This document shows, one piece after another, positions 10,592-23,433 of a stretch of 64,000 nt of DNA. Source of the stretch: Molossus alvarezi (lineage: Eukaryota > Chordata > Mammalia > Chiroptera > Molossidae). The DNA lies in assembly GCA_037176705.1 (NCBI GenBank), contig CM073887.1:59977001-60041000 (forward strand), written 5' to 3'. Position numbers and translations under genes: made by a program. Below the pieces are notes generated by a model. That model saw only the letters and a program-made list of their open reading frames with translations. It searched no databases and was not told where the DNA came from. How positions within the stretch are numbered: the stretch's first letter is position 1; each line of letters starts with the position of its first letter.

Positions 10592-13500
10592 GTGAGTGTG
10601 GGCATCAAGACAAGTCTGGGGTATCAGGCTAGATTTGTTACTCACAAGTTTGGTTTCTTGTCTTCCCATCTAAAATAATTTAGACAAGGGACACAAATAA
10701 AAGCAAAGGCAGATTTATCGAGGCTTTGCAGAGGAAGAGAATGCTCAGATAGGGTTTCAGGTTCTGTGCCCCAAATGTGGGGCTTAGAGTATTTTAGGGC
10801 TTGAGGACACAGAAATCACTGGGGTTAACCAATCAGGGAATAGGTTAGCAGGCTTTCCCTTTTCTGAAACACTGATGTCCAGGTATATGAACACTGATAT
10901 CCAAGTATATGTCACTGAAACAAAGCATTCTGGGATTGTGCAGCACTTATTATGGGGTGCAGGAAGGGACTTTCCTGAGCAGGTATTGAATTTGTCTCTG
11001 TGGTTGGTAGATTGGCTTTAGATCTGAAAAACAAACTTAAAAGAAGTCAGAGTAATTCCAGAACCATTGTTTTATAGCTACCTTTTGATAACTGCCATAG
11101 TTCTGGTTGGGCTTGAATCAGAGCAATTTTTTTATTTTCATTTTTGTATGTGCCTCTAGCAGGAACCGAACCTGGGACTCTCTGGTGCGCAGGCTGATGC
11201 TCCAAACCACTGAGCCAAACTGGCCAGGACGTTTTCTCGGAGCAATTTTTAGGGACATTTTATTCTACCCATTTCAGAAGGACTCCCCAGAGGGTGGGAA
11301 TGGGGCTCAGAGCTGGGGTCTAGGACAGCAGAGAAGTGAGGGAACCCTCTTTCCTCACCCCTACTAGGTGTGTTCCTCTCCTCCGTGCACTCCATGTCCC
11401 CAAACCGTTTATGTTCTTACCCTTCCTCACCCCAAGCCCACTTTGAATCACATTCCTACCTGTCTTTCCCCATCAGTCCACCTCTGAGGGTTTCTCAGGG
11501 TGGGCTGCACAGAGCCAGGTCTCTTGGTATTCCCACAGTCTCCAAGACTGGACTTGAGACCCCCTCAAGGTCCGCTCCCTGCCTGGCCTATCTCTGTTGG
11601 CCTCAGGCCAGTGTCCGCTCCTCTCTGGACCTCTGCTTCTCCAAAGGATTTAACTGTGACCTCCGCCATCCCTTGCCCCACAGGAAGCACAGCTGGGCCG
11701 AAGAAGAGGTGTAGTCAGTCTCTTCTTCTCCCCTTTTCTTGTTTTATATCTTACCTTCCACTCTCCAGATATATCAGTGGCCCCACTGCCCAACTTAGAT
11801 CAAAGTTGACCACTTTACCTCTGCCCTCATGGCGAAATTTCCCGAGAGGAGGCTCTTGGCTCCCTTTCCTCATTCCCAGCTTTATCCCCAGAGGCCCTTT
11901 GCTCATCCTGCATCCACCCCCTATTGCCACAATCATACTTTGGACTTTGTCGTCACCTATAAAGGCACTACCTCCAAAGTCACTGACCTGTGGGTTCTCT
12001 GACGAGAACCCTCTCTTTCTTCCAGCTTCTTTCTTCTTCCTTTCCCATCTTACACCATACCAGGATGTCCAGGCCCTTCTATGGCCCAGCCCAACAACCT
12101 TCTTCTGACCCCATTTCCTTGGATACATTTAGCTCTGGCTCCATCCTTTACACATGGGCTGAAGTCTCTTGCCAATCAAGGTTTCCTTCCTGGCCTTGAA
12201 GGACAAACTTTGCCTGTTTGAGCTCAATCACCTCATCCTCTGATCTGTTATCCATAAAGATGCTATAGAAGGTCATGAAATAGGACCACAGAGTGACAGC
12301 TAAATCCCCACCTGCCCACCTCCAGTGCACCCCAAGCTGCACGAAACCTCTCGTCTGGTTGCTCTGCTTTCTCCTCATGGACAAAGACTTGTCTTCACTT
12401 GTTGCCTCCATTTCCCTGCTTGATCTTCACCTGCTCTAGTCTGACCCACCCCTACCATGCTCCTGTGAGATGAACATGAACCCCAGGTCCCAAATCCCAT
12501 CTCCTTCACCTCCGAGCAACTCTCTGACCTTGCTGACAGCTCTGTCATCTTAGAACCTCTTTTTTCTCTTGGTTCCAGGACAAGTTCCTGCCCTAGTCTT
12601 TCTCTACCTCCCTGTGACTCCTCTGACTCCAGTCTCAGCTCCTCCATCAGCCCACCTTTCCATGTGGGGATTCTCCCAGTGTCTTAACCCCTCTTCTCTC
12701 TCCCAAGGCCATCTCCTTACCCAGGGCTCCAACTCTTGAGTAGACCATTAGTCCCCTGCATAAGTAAATTCCAAGTTCACAATTCTCCTGAGTCTGAGGT
12801 TGTGTGTCCAGCCTCTTCCTCCCCTCCTCATTATGAGTGAGGGGAGTCTCATAAATATCTTGTTCCACCAAGTCAGAATCTGAGATCACAGCTCCATCCC
12901 CAATCCTAACCCCCACCCTAAGTCTAGTTCATCATACAGTTGTCCACCTCCCATGCTTTAGGGTCCCCTGGCTTTTCTCTTCTCTTACCTACACATCTGG
13001 TCCTTCATCACATCTATCTGTGCTGGCTCCATAACCTCTCCTCAGTCTGTCCCCTCTCTGAATCATCCTGCCACTCCTGGCACCATTCACTATCATCTTT
13101 CTATGGAAGCCTCTCCCAGCTCCCTCTCTGGTCTCCTCATTTCAGCTTTTGTTCCCTATAATCCTCTCTCTCTCTTTAGCTTTGGAGAGATTTTTCTGAA
13201 ATTGAGTTTAGATCATACTTCTTCTGGGCTAAAAACTGATGACTGCCCATCACTCTGAAGATAAAGATAAATGTTGCCTGCCCTTACCAGCCCCACTCAC
13301 ACCTCAGACACTCAAAGTTCCTGCTTTATCTCCTCAGTGAGCCAAGCCCTTCCTACCCCAGGGCCTTTGCTTATACTGGTCTTTTGACTGGAAACACTAC
13401 TCTTCCTGTGGTTATCTGGTCAATTCCTCCTTATCCTCCCACTTTCAGCTCAAATGTAACTTCCTTTAGAAACCATGCTTGACCCCTCACCTTGACCTCT

Positions 13501-15232
13501 GACTTGGCCTTGCTCACATTTAAATAGTTAATTATCAAATTATTTGTTTACTATTCATTTGTCCCATGAGATAGTGGTACTGGGGGATAGACATAATATC
13601 TATAGTGCCCATGCCAGGAGCTGATATGCAATAGGCAATTAATAAATATTTGATGATGTCATTTTGGAAGCCATGTTCTAGGCCTGGGTGAACTTGCAGT
13701 CACCTTTCTTGGTCATCCAAGGCCAAAGGGATAAGTGACCAGCTCCTCTCCTCCCTTCCCTCTGACCAGCTTATCACAGAACAGAATGTTCTAAGCTCAT
13801 TACAAAACAGGAGGTCCCAAGCTCATCAGGAAGTTTGGTTGAGATTCTGGGTCTTGAAATGATCTCAGTGAGCCCTGGAGACAGTGAGAATATTATAAAG
13901 TTAACAGTTCTGACACCCCCTCCAAGGGCTTGGAGCTGAGGATGGCCTTGGGCACTCTTCCCTCCTCCAGTCCCTCTTGATGTGTCTTCTTTTCTTGATG
14001 AGCAATCTCATCAAGTGCCTCAGGGTCCTTGGAGAGCAGGGAGCAGGTCACAAAGTGAAAACCACTTATTTCACCTGCTTGGAGCACCTGAGATATTTGT
14101 CAGGCTCTGATAGAGCATTCTGAAGAACTGGAGAGGATGCCTCACCAGAAGGTGATCCACCCTCCTTCCCCTTTTGGGGTATATGACTTCAGTTTCTCAT
14201 TTGTAAATGGTATGATTAATAGGTGTGTCCATAGCTTCAGGAGAGAGAGAGAGAGAGAGAGAGATAGTTAGATAGATAGATAGACAGGATGCACTATGAG
14301 AAATGATGGGTACATATATAATATATAGATAGATAATAGAAAAAAAAATGATGGATGGATGGGTGGATAGATAATTAGATGATAGATGAATAGATAGATA
14401 AGCAGATTATGAATAGATAGATGATAGATGAATAGATGAATAGACTGATAAATATAGATAGGTCATAGATATAGATAGATCATAGATAGATTGATATATA
14501 TATAGAGAGAGAGAGATAGATGATAGATAGATAGATGATGGATAAATGGATAGATAGATATAAATAGATAGGTACATACATACATACATACATATATACA
14601 TGCATATATATATAAACAGAAGACAGATATGTGTGCATCTGTGTATGTTCTTATTTCTCTTACTCCCTCTGTTTACCAGTCTCTGCACGTGTTCTTCTCT
14701 CTGTCTCTCCCTTACTCTTTCTCTGCCCTTATTTCTCTGTTCATCTCTCTAAGTCTCTATCTGTTTCTCATCTCCATGTACTTCATGGCCCCCTAGTACC
14801 ATCAGAATCAATCCCCTGCCTCTACTGACTCTTTTTTTCTTTTTAAAAATGTTTTTATTGATTTCAGAGAGAGGAAGGGAAAAGGAGATAAAGATAGAAA
14901 CATAAGTGAGAGAGAAACATCCATTGGCACCTCCTGCATGCCCCGCACTGGGGATTGAGCCTGCAATGTGGGCATGTGTCCTGACCAGGAACTGAACTGG
15001 TGACTTCCAGGTGCATGGGACAACGCTCAACCAATTGAGCCATACCAGCTGGGCTTTACCCACTTTTATTGCCCTGCTTGATAGATTATATGTATATGGA
15101 ACTCCTTCTTACTGCTCATAGCCAGGTGCTGGCTCTCTCACCTCTGGTCCTCTGAGTGGGCTATTTCTTTCCTTCCATCCACTATCTATCCATCTATTAT
15201 CCATCTATTATCTATCTATCTATCTATCTATC

Positions 15233-15279
<47 letters not shown>

Positions 15280-18200
15280 ATCTGACCATATACTTATCTA
15301 TCTCCTAACGAAAAACAGAAATAAAGATAGTGAGGATACGAAAGAGGCATATAAGTAGATAGACATTTAAAAAAAAAGACAGAGACCAACAAAGAGAAGC
15401 TGATTTAGTGAGGTGTAAACAGGTGGAGACCAATATTCCAGACAGAAGAAGTTAAGGGGGTGAGTGTGGTGCGGTGGGTAGGGGTACAGTGGCAGTTGTA
15501 GCATCTGAGGCCCCCTGCCAGGCCTTGCCTCACCCCCACTCATTCCCAGGTGAAGAGCAATGAGGAGGGCTTGCGGCTGATAGAGGAGCTGGGCCACCAC
15601 TTTCGTGACATCCACCTCTGGTGGGTTGGGCCCTTCTACCCTGTCCTGCGGCTTGTCCACCCTAAGTTTGTTGCCCCCCTGCTCCAGGCCCCAGGTATTT
15701 ATCCTAGGAGCTCTCAACCCCAGCCTCTCTCTTGCCTCTGTTCCCAGCCCTTCCCACCCCTGGACAGACCAGGTTGAGCAAGGGAATGGACAACAATGAC
15801 AGAGACCATGACTGTGACACTAACCTGCTGAGTGACTCTGAGAAGGTCCCTGGCTCTCTCTAGTTGCCAAAGTCTCTTTCAGTTTTGAGTGGCAGAAACT
15901 GAACAATGTTGGTCTAAGTAAAGAAAGGGGATCTATTGACTGAAAAGCTCAGAGAGGGTTGTCTGCAGGCATAGCTGGATCCAGGTGTTCAAATAATACC
16001 ATTTGAAATCTGTCTTCATCTCATAGTTCTGTATTCCTCTGTGCCAGCTTCACTTTCATGTGGTGAAAATGAGTCCCAGAGCTCAATCGCCGTGGAAATG
16101 TGAGCTCATTCCCTACAGACCCAGGATAAATGGCAGTACTACTTAAATTGGCCTGACCTGGGTTACAGAGACCAATTTCTCGTCTAATAATTGTGAATGG
16201 ATTGCCAAGGCTCAGGGTCATATTCTTAGCTCTGGAGTAGAAGATGGGTTTGCATGGCCACCCTCTTAACTATTTGAACTAAGCGTGGAGGACGGATGGG
16301 GTGTTGGTTCCAGGAAAAGGAGATAAACACTGTACAGGCAGATACCAGATGTCCATCTACCAGCATCCTTGCTAGGTGGGCATTTCCTGGGTGAGGAAAC
16401 TGAGGCTCAGAAAAGTGTAGTGACTCTCAAGTCCACAGAGCATGCTGAAGCTTTCTTCTTAGTTCTGTTTTCAGCTGCCCTGGTTGCCTCTAATGGGAAG
16501 GACCGTAAGCTAGAAGGTGATTTGGGATGGGAAGAAGGATGACCCCAGGTTGAGTATTGTGTCTGGTAGGCCCTGGGTGGCTGGTCTAGAGGGAGCAGTG
16601 GCAGCTCTTTATGGTGAGTGGAGCTCAGTATCTAGGAGGGCAGCATCGTCTGGTCTCTGTAAGGACGGAGAAGCCCCTGACCTAAGCACTTAATGCTGGG
16701 TGTACGGTGGAGGAGAGTACTGAGAAAGTCAGGGTCACACCTGAGCCATGTCTGAGACATTAATGGGACCCTATTTGAGTCCTGCCTGGGGCCCGTTTGT
16801 TTGTGGGACACACTGAGGTCATGTCAGATTGTCTTTGCATCCATGTCAGAGCATGCTGTGTTATGCCAGGGCATGCCATGCACGTTGGGACCATATCAGA
16901 TGTCCCAGGAGATGTCAGAGAGTGCTGGGGCAGATGAGGTGTCCTAGGTCCCTGTAAAGGCATTCTGTAGAGCACTGGGCTGTGCTCTGGTGTGCATAAT
17001 GTCAAATCACGTAGGAGTCATGTCAAGGTGTGCTGAAGCATGTTGTGCCATGTTGGGGTGTGTCTAAGCATGTAGGAGTGTGTCTTTGGGCTCTGCCTTT
17101 GCCCTGCTCTGTTGCAGCCTGGTCTGGTCCCCCCATACCTCCCCTCTCCTCACTGTTTCCTCTGCCCTTGTCCCATTTCTGCTATGCTGGGCTTGGAGGG
17201 GGAATGCAGACCCCTGGGTGGGAGCCTCCTTCCTTACACCAAAAGTTCCTCTCCTCCCCCCTCCATGGCCCTGATGGTTCTCATTCCTGTCAGCCACCAT
17301 TGCGCCCAAGGATATGTTTTTTTACAACTTCATGAAGCCCTGGCTGGGTGAGTAACTGAGGGTGAAGGGGGTTGGGGACACCCTTGGGGGACCAGGGGAA
17401 GGCACTGTCCTTGTCCACTCCCTGTGGTTGCCTGTATTAGGGGATGGGCTTCTGCTGAGTGCTGGTGACAAGTGGAGCCACCACCGCCGCATGTTGACAC
17501 CTGCCTTCCACTTTGACATCTTGAAGCCCTACGTGAAGATTTTCAATAAGAGCACAGACATCATGCATGTGAGTTCCTTAAACCCAGGGACCCAGCAGGA
17601 GCCTTGGGAAATAAGGAGTGGCTTCAGATACATATGGTTTGGCGTCTTAGCTCTGTTGGATGGCTTTGGGGCCATTGCATTCCATCTGAAAGCCTCAGTT
17701 TCCTCATCTGTACAATTGAGGTAATAATCCACCCCCCTGCCCTGGCTGATGTGGCTCAGCGGTTAGAGTGTTGGCCCGCGGACCAGAGAGATCCAGGTTT
17801 GGTTCCTGCTAAGGGCAATAACTCAGTTGCAGTTTGTCCCTGGCCCCGGTTGGGGTTGTGTGGGTGGCAGCCAGTTGATGTGTCTCTCTCACGTCGATGT
17901 TTCTCTCTCTCTCTTCCTCCCTCTCTCCCTCCTTTTCTTTATCTGAAGATAAATGAAGAAAAAAAAAAGTACTTGGGTGAGGATTTTTTAAAAAAAAATC
18001 GCTCCCCCCTTTTTTTAATCCTCATCCGAGGATTTTTTTTTCACTTATCTTCAGGTAGAGTAGAAGGGAGGGAGGGAGAGAGAGAAAGAGAGAGAGAAAC
18101 ATTGGCCTGGGGTGCAGAGAGAGAGAGAAACATTGATGTGAGAGAGACAGCCAGGGACTGAACCGCAACCAAGGTACATGCCCTTGGCCGGAATCAAACC

Positions 18201-21200
18201 TGTGACTGGTCCACGGGCCACCATTAACTGCTGAGCCAAACTGGCCAGGGCAATAATCCCTTTTTAAAGGTCGTCTAGGTGATGTAATGGAATCATGTTC
18301 CTGGCACTAGTGCTCAGAAAGCTTTAATTTCTAGTCTGCTCACTGAAGCCTCTAAATTCAAGACAGTAAGGACAGAGATTGAATAGTAACTTTTTCTGCA
18401 TAAGTCACCACCTTAAAACTCATGGACTTGGCCCTGGCCAGTTTGGCTCAGTGGTTAGAGCATCGGCCTGGAGTCCAGAGAGATCCAGGTTCAGTTCCCG
18501 CTAAGGGCATGTACCTCGGTTGTAGTTTGTTCTTGGCCCTGGTTGGGTCGTGTGGGTGGCAGCCACTCAATGTGTCCCTTTCACATCAATCTCTCTCTCT
18601 CTCTCTTTCTCTCCCCCTCCCACTCTATCTGAACAAAAAATGGAAAAATGTCCTCAGGTAAGGATAAAACAAAAAAATTATATTAAAAAAAACAAAAAAC
18701 AAAAACTCATGGACTTGAAAGCATTAATTAGTATTTGTTATTGCTCATGAGGTGATGGATCAGTTGAGTAGTTCTTGTCTTGGCTGGAATCACACAATGT
18801 CTGTGGTCAGGGCTGGGCTCAGTAGACAGCTCCGCTGATTCAGGCTCAGCTCTGTCACATGTTTGGGGCTTGACTAGCTATTGGCTGGTCTAGGATGGCT
18901 TTGGTCATACGAATGGACTCCTGCATTTGTCTTTTTTTCTGGTAAGCTAGCCTGGCCTCACTTGCATAGTGGAGAGTACATTCCAAGAGAAGGAGCAGAA
19001 ACATGTAGTATCTCTTGAAGTCTGGTTTTAGAATTAGCACACCATCATTTCCATTTTTTCTGTTGGCTGAAGCAAGTCCCACATCCAGCTCAGATTCAAG
19101 AGGTGGATAAAGAGGTTCTGCCTCCTAATGGAAAAATTGCACTGTCTCATCAAAAAGAGCATATAGGAGAGACAAAGAAACAGAAAAAAAAATATTTTTT
19201 TTATCCTCACCCAAGGACATTTTTCCATTTTTTGTTCAGCTAGTGTGGTCCATTTTTTGTTCAGCTAGTGTGGGAGAGAGAGAGAGGAAGAGACAAAGAG
19301 AGGAAAACATTGACGTGAAAGGGACACATCGAGTGGCTGCCTCCCGCACCACCCAACCAGGGCCGGGGACAAACTGCAGCCGAGGTACATGCCCTTAGTG
19401 AGAACCGAACCCGGGTCTCTCTGGACCACGGGCTGACGCTCTAACTGCTGAGCCAAACTGGCCAGGGCTGGGAACATTTTTGAAGTCACCTACCACTATG
19501 ATAATGATGACGATGATGACGATAGCTAACAGTTACTTAGCACTTACTGTATACCAAACATGATGTGCCAATTCCATGGCACATGTTGTATAATGTAATT
19601 TTAACAACGCTATGAAGTAGAGATGATTATTATGGACATTTTACAGATGATGAAGCAGAAAGTCAGAGAGGTTAGGGAGCTTGGCTAAGTTCACTTAACT
19701 AGTAACTGAGTGGTGATCAAGAATTTTAACCTGGCCCTGGCCGGTTTGGCTCAGCAGTTAGAGCGTCGGCCTGCGGTCCAGAGAGACCCGGGTTCGGTTC
19801 TCACTAAGGGCATGTACCTCGGTTGCAGTTTGTCCCTGGCCCTGGTTGGGTCATGCGAGAGGCAGCCACTAGATGTGTCCCTTTCATGTCAATGTTTCTC
19901 TCTCTCTCTCTTCCTCTCTCTCCCTCCTACTCTTTCTGAACAAAAAATGGAAAAATGTACTCGGGTGAGGATTAAAAAAAAAAAAAAGAATTTTAACCTG
20001 GTTTGTCTGATACCAAAAGAGGTTATCTTAACTTTACTGAAAACTTGACAGGTGGAGCCCAGAGGAGGACAATGACCTTGAACCCAAGTCTCCTGACTCC
20101 CAGACATGGGGTCATTTCCACTCAAGCTTGGTTCTCCCTGGGGATAAGTGCCTGGGGCAGAGGACCAAAAGGCAGGGTCTGAGGGACTCCATCCAAGTGG
20201 TTGGGGTTGGGGAAGGGCTCAGTGAAGTCCCAGCTCTGTCTCCTTCTCTGTCCAGGCCAAGTGGCAGCGCCTGGCCTCAGAGGGCGGCACCCGTCTGGAC
20301 ATGTTTGATCACATCAGCCTCATGACCCTGGACAGTCTGCAGAAATGTGTCTTCAGTTTTGACAGCAATTGCCAGGAGTGAGTCTCTGCCCAGAGCCTGG
20401 GAACATGAGCCATGGACCCAAGGGAGTAGATGGAGGGAGGGCTGACCAGGACAATCATAACGGCCTTCCTGTAGGAGGTGGGTCAGAGCTGGACATTCAA
20501 GGATAAGGTTGGGGAAAGAAAATGAGCAATTTCTTCAGGTGGGTAAAAGTGTTTGATAAAGGCCAGGAGGCTATAATGAGCAGAGGGTGTGTAACAGTGA
20601 GGAGATATCCTGGAAATGAGGTTGGAGGGCTTGGCAGGAGCTGGATCTTAGTGACATTCAAAAGCTAAGCAAAGAGTTATGAATTTTATCCTGAGGTTTC
20701 CAGGGAGCCATGGAAGGTGTTTGTACAGATGAGCATTGTGGTCAAAGCTGAGCTTAGACATCTGAGTCTAGAGATGATTGATGTTGTGTAGACACAGGAT
20801 GCAAGGAGACCATGAAGAGGACTGAGCTTGGTGGAAAAAATGGGGCATATTTGAGAGAAATTGAGGCAGAATGGGTAGGGGCAGATATTGCATAGGAGAG
20901 AGAGGAGATGAGCATGATTCCTAAGCTTTGTCCTAGGGTCTAGGACATGAGGCAGCTCATAGAGATATAAGCATGTTTGGACGGCATCCTTTTCTGGATT
21001 GAACATGGTCTTGGGTTCTGGCTGGGAGGGCCTCCAAGGATTTCATGTTAAGGAGATGCTTTCACTGGCTTGGTCCTGCAGGTATCCCAGCGAATATATT
21101 GCTGCCATCTTGGAGCTCAGTGCCCTGGTGACAAAACGAGCCCAGCAGATATTCTTGCGCATGGATTTCCTGTACTACCTCACCCCCGATGGGTGGCGCT

Positions 21201-23354
21201 TCCGCAGGGCTTGTGACCTGGTGCACAACTTCACAGACAGCATCATCCAAGACCGGCGTCGCACCCTTATTAGCCAGGGTTCCCATGACTTCCTCAAAGC
21301 CAAGGCTAAAGCTAAGACTTTGGACTTCATTGATGTGCTCCTTCTGGCCAAGGTGGGCTTCTCCAGGATCTGAATTCAAGAGATAAAATGGACATTAATT
21401 TCAAATATCAGATCAAAGAACTTGAACTTGAAGCAGAGAGCACTGGGGAGCCATGGAGGGTTCTTGAGGAATGGAGGAATGGGTCAGAGATAAACTGTAG
21501 ACATGACTGTGTAGAAGGCTGTCTGGAAGAAGTCAACAGGAGGCGAGAGGCAGGAGACAGGAGACAATGGAGGAAGCATGTGGGGTGAGCTTTGGAGAAG
21601 AGGAGGGAAAGATCCTGCTTGGATGATATAGCTTCAGGGACTGTTTCAGATTAGACTCAGGCATCCTCAGAGCTGGTATGATTCAAGTTATCTTGCCCTT
21701 TCTCAAGGATGAAAATGGGAAGGAACTGTCAGATGAGGACATCCGAGCTGAGGCTGATACCTTTATGTTTGAGGGTAAGGGTCCCAGTGTGGGATTACAG
21801 AAGTGGTGAGGTCTCTCCATCCCAGGTACTTGGCAGGTAGGCCCTGGGCCACCCTATTCCACCCCACCCTCCCTACCCTCCCTAACGGTCTTAATAGAAG
21901 AGCACTGCCCATCTTCTGGTATTCAAGCAGCCCAGACACCCAAGCCTGTCTGACTGCCTCTCAGGCCATGACACCACAGCCAGCGGCCTCTCCTGGGTCC
22001 TGTACAACCTCGCGAAGCACCCAGAATACCAGGAACGCTGCCGGCAGGAGGTGCAGCAGCTCCTGAGGGACCGGGAACCTGTAGAGATTGAATGGTGAGT
22101 GAGGTCTATTCCTGAGCCCGTCTCTTTGGCTCTGCTCCCAATGTGGGGAAGAGGGAAGATCTTTTTGTTGATTCTGTCATTCTGTCATCCCATTTAGTGG
22201 GAATGGAAGCAGAGCCCAGAGGCAGGGTTTGGTATCCAGTCTGGATAGCAAGGGAAAGTTTGACAGCTTTTAGGACAGAAAAATCTGAGTGTTCACATTT
22301 ATTGCCCTACTAACTTGCTATGTGACTTTAATAAAATCAGTTTCCTTTTGGGAATGCCACGTTTCTCCTCTGTAAATTGGGTGTGTGTGTGTGTGTGTGT
22401 GAATGTCTCCCCCACAGGCTACTTAGAGAATTGCAACAACATGTGTAAAACGGATGCCGCCCAGCAGGCTTTCAGTAAATCAACTTCTCCCCTCTCCCTC
22501 TCTTGCATTTTTTTTTTTTTTTTTTTTTGGTACATGCCCCTAGCGGGAACCGAACTCGGGACTCTCTGGTCCACAGGCCAACGCTCCAACCACCGAGCAA
22601 CCTAGCCAGGGCCCCTCCCTTGCATTTCTGCATGAAGTTGCAATTTTCCCCCAAAGACCCTCACTCCCCTAATTTTTGCTCTTTTCTCTTGTTCCCACCT
22701 AATAGTCTATTCCAGGGATTCCCAGGAAATCTTTAGAGGTAAAGAAATCATCCATCTTCTCATTCAGTAAACCTGCCCACACTGCCTTTTCCCAATTCAG
22801 TGTCTTGTTCCATTTGAGTCCTACCTGGGCAAGGCTGGGGCTGAGAGGAAAGGAGGTGAAACTGGGTAGTGAAACAGCAAATATGTATTCACCACACTGA
22901 GTGAACAATGCTCCTGGCCAGGGAATAGCTTGTGCAAAGGCCAGGACAGAGGCATGCAGGAGTGAGCCTGGCATGTTTGGGAGGAAGTAAAGGTAGCCGG
23001 ATGCTTGTGACATTTCCAGTTTGAAGAAAGAGAGGGGCTCCAGATAAGGCTGAACTGGAAATGAAAGCTCTCCTTGGAGTGCTTTGGAAACCATGTTAAG
23101 AGATTCTAAGGGTATCATTTCAATTCTTTGGATAAAATTCTTTGGATATTGGATAAAAGGTAAAAACGGTCAGGGATGCTGCCACTAGGGTCTCACACTG
23201 GGCAGAAATGGTCAGGCAGTGGCCATGTGCTCAGTCATTGGTTAGGGGCTGCCCGAGTAAGTGCAGCCTTGGCATGAATGCTGCAGCAGGGCCCAGAGAC
23301 CCTACAGCTGGAAGCTGTCAGCTAATTGTTCTCCTTGCAGCTGTACAGCAGCCC

Positions 23355-23433
<79 letters not shown>

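Noticed and set aside
14235..15302. Regularly spaced short repeats that could suggest a CRISPR-like array
   Set aside because: They are simple GATA/CTAT microsatellites in a vertebrate genome with no unique spacers.
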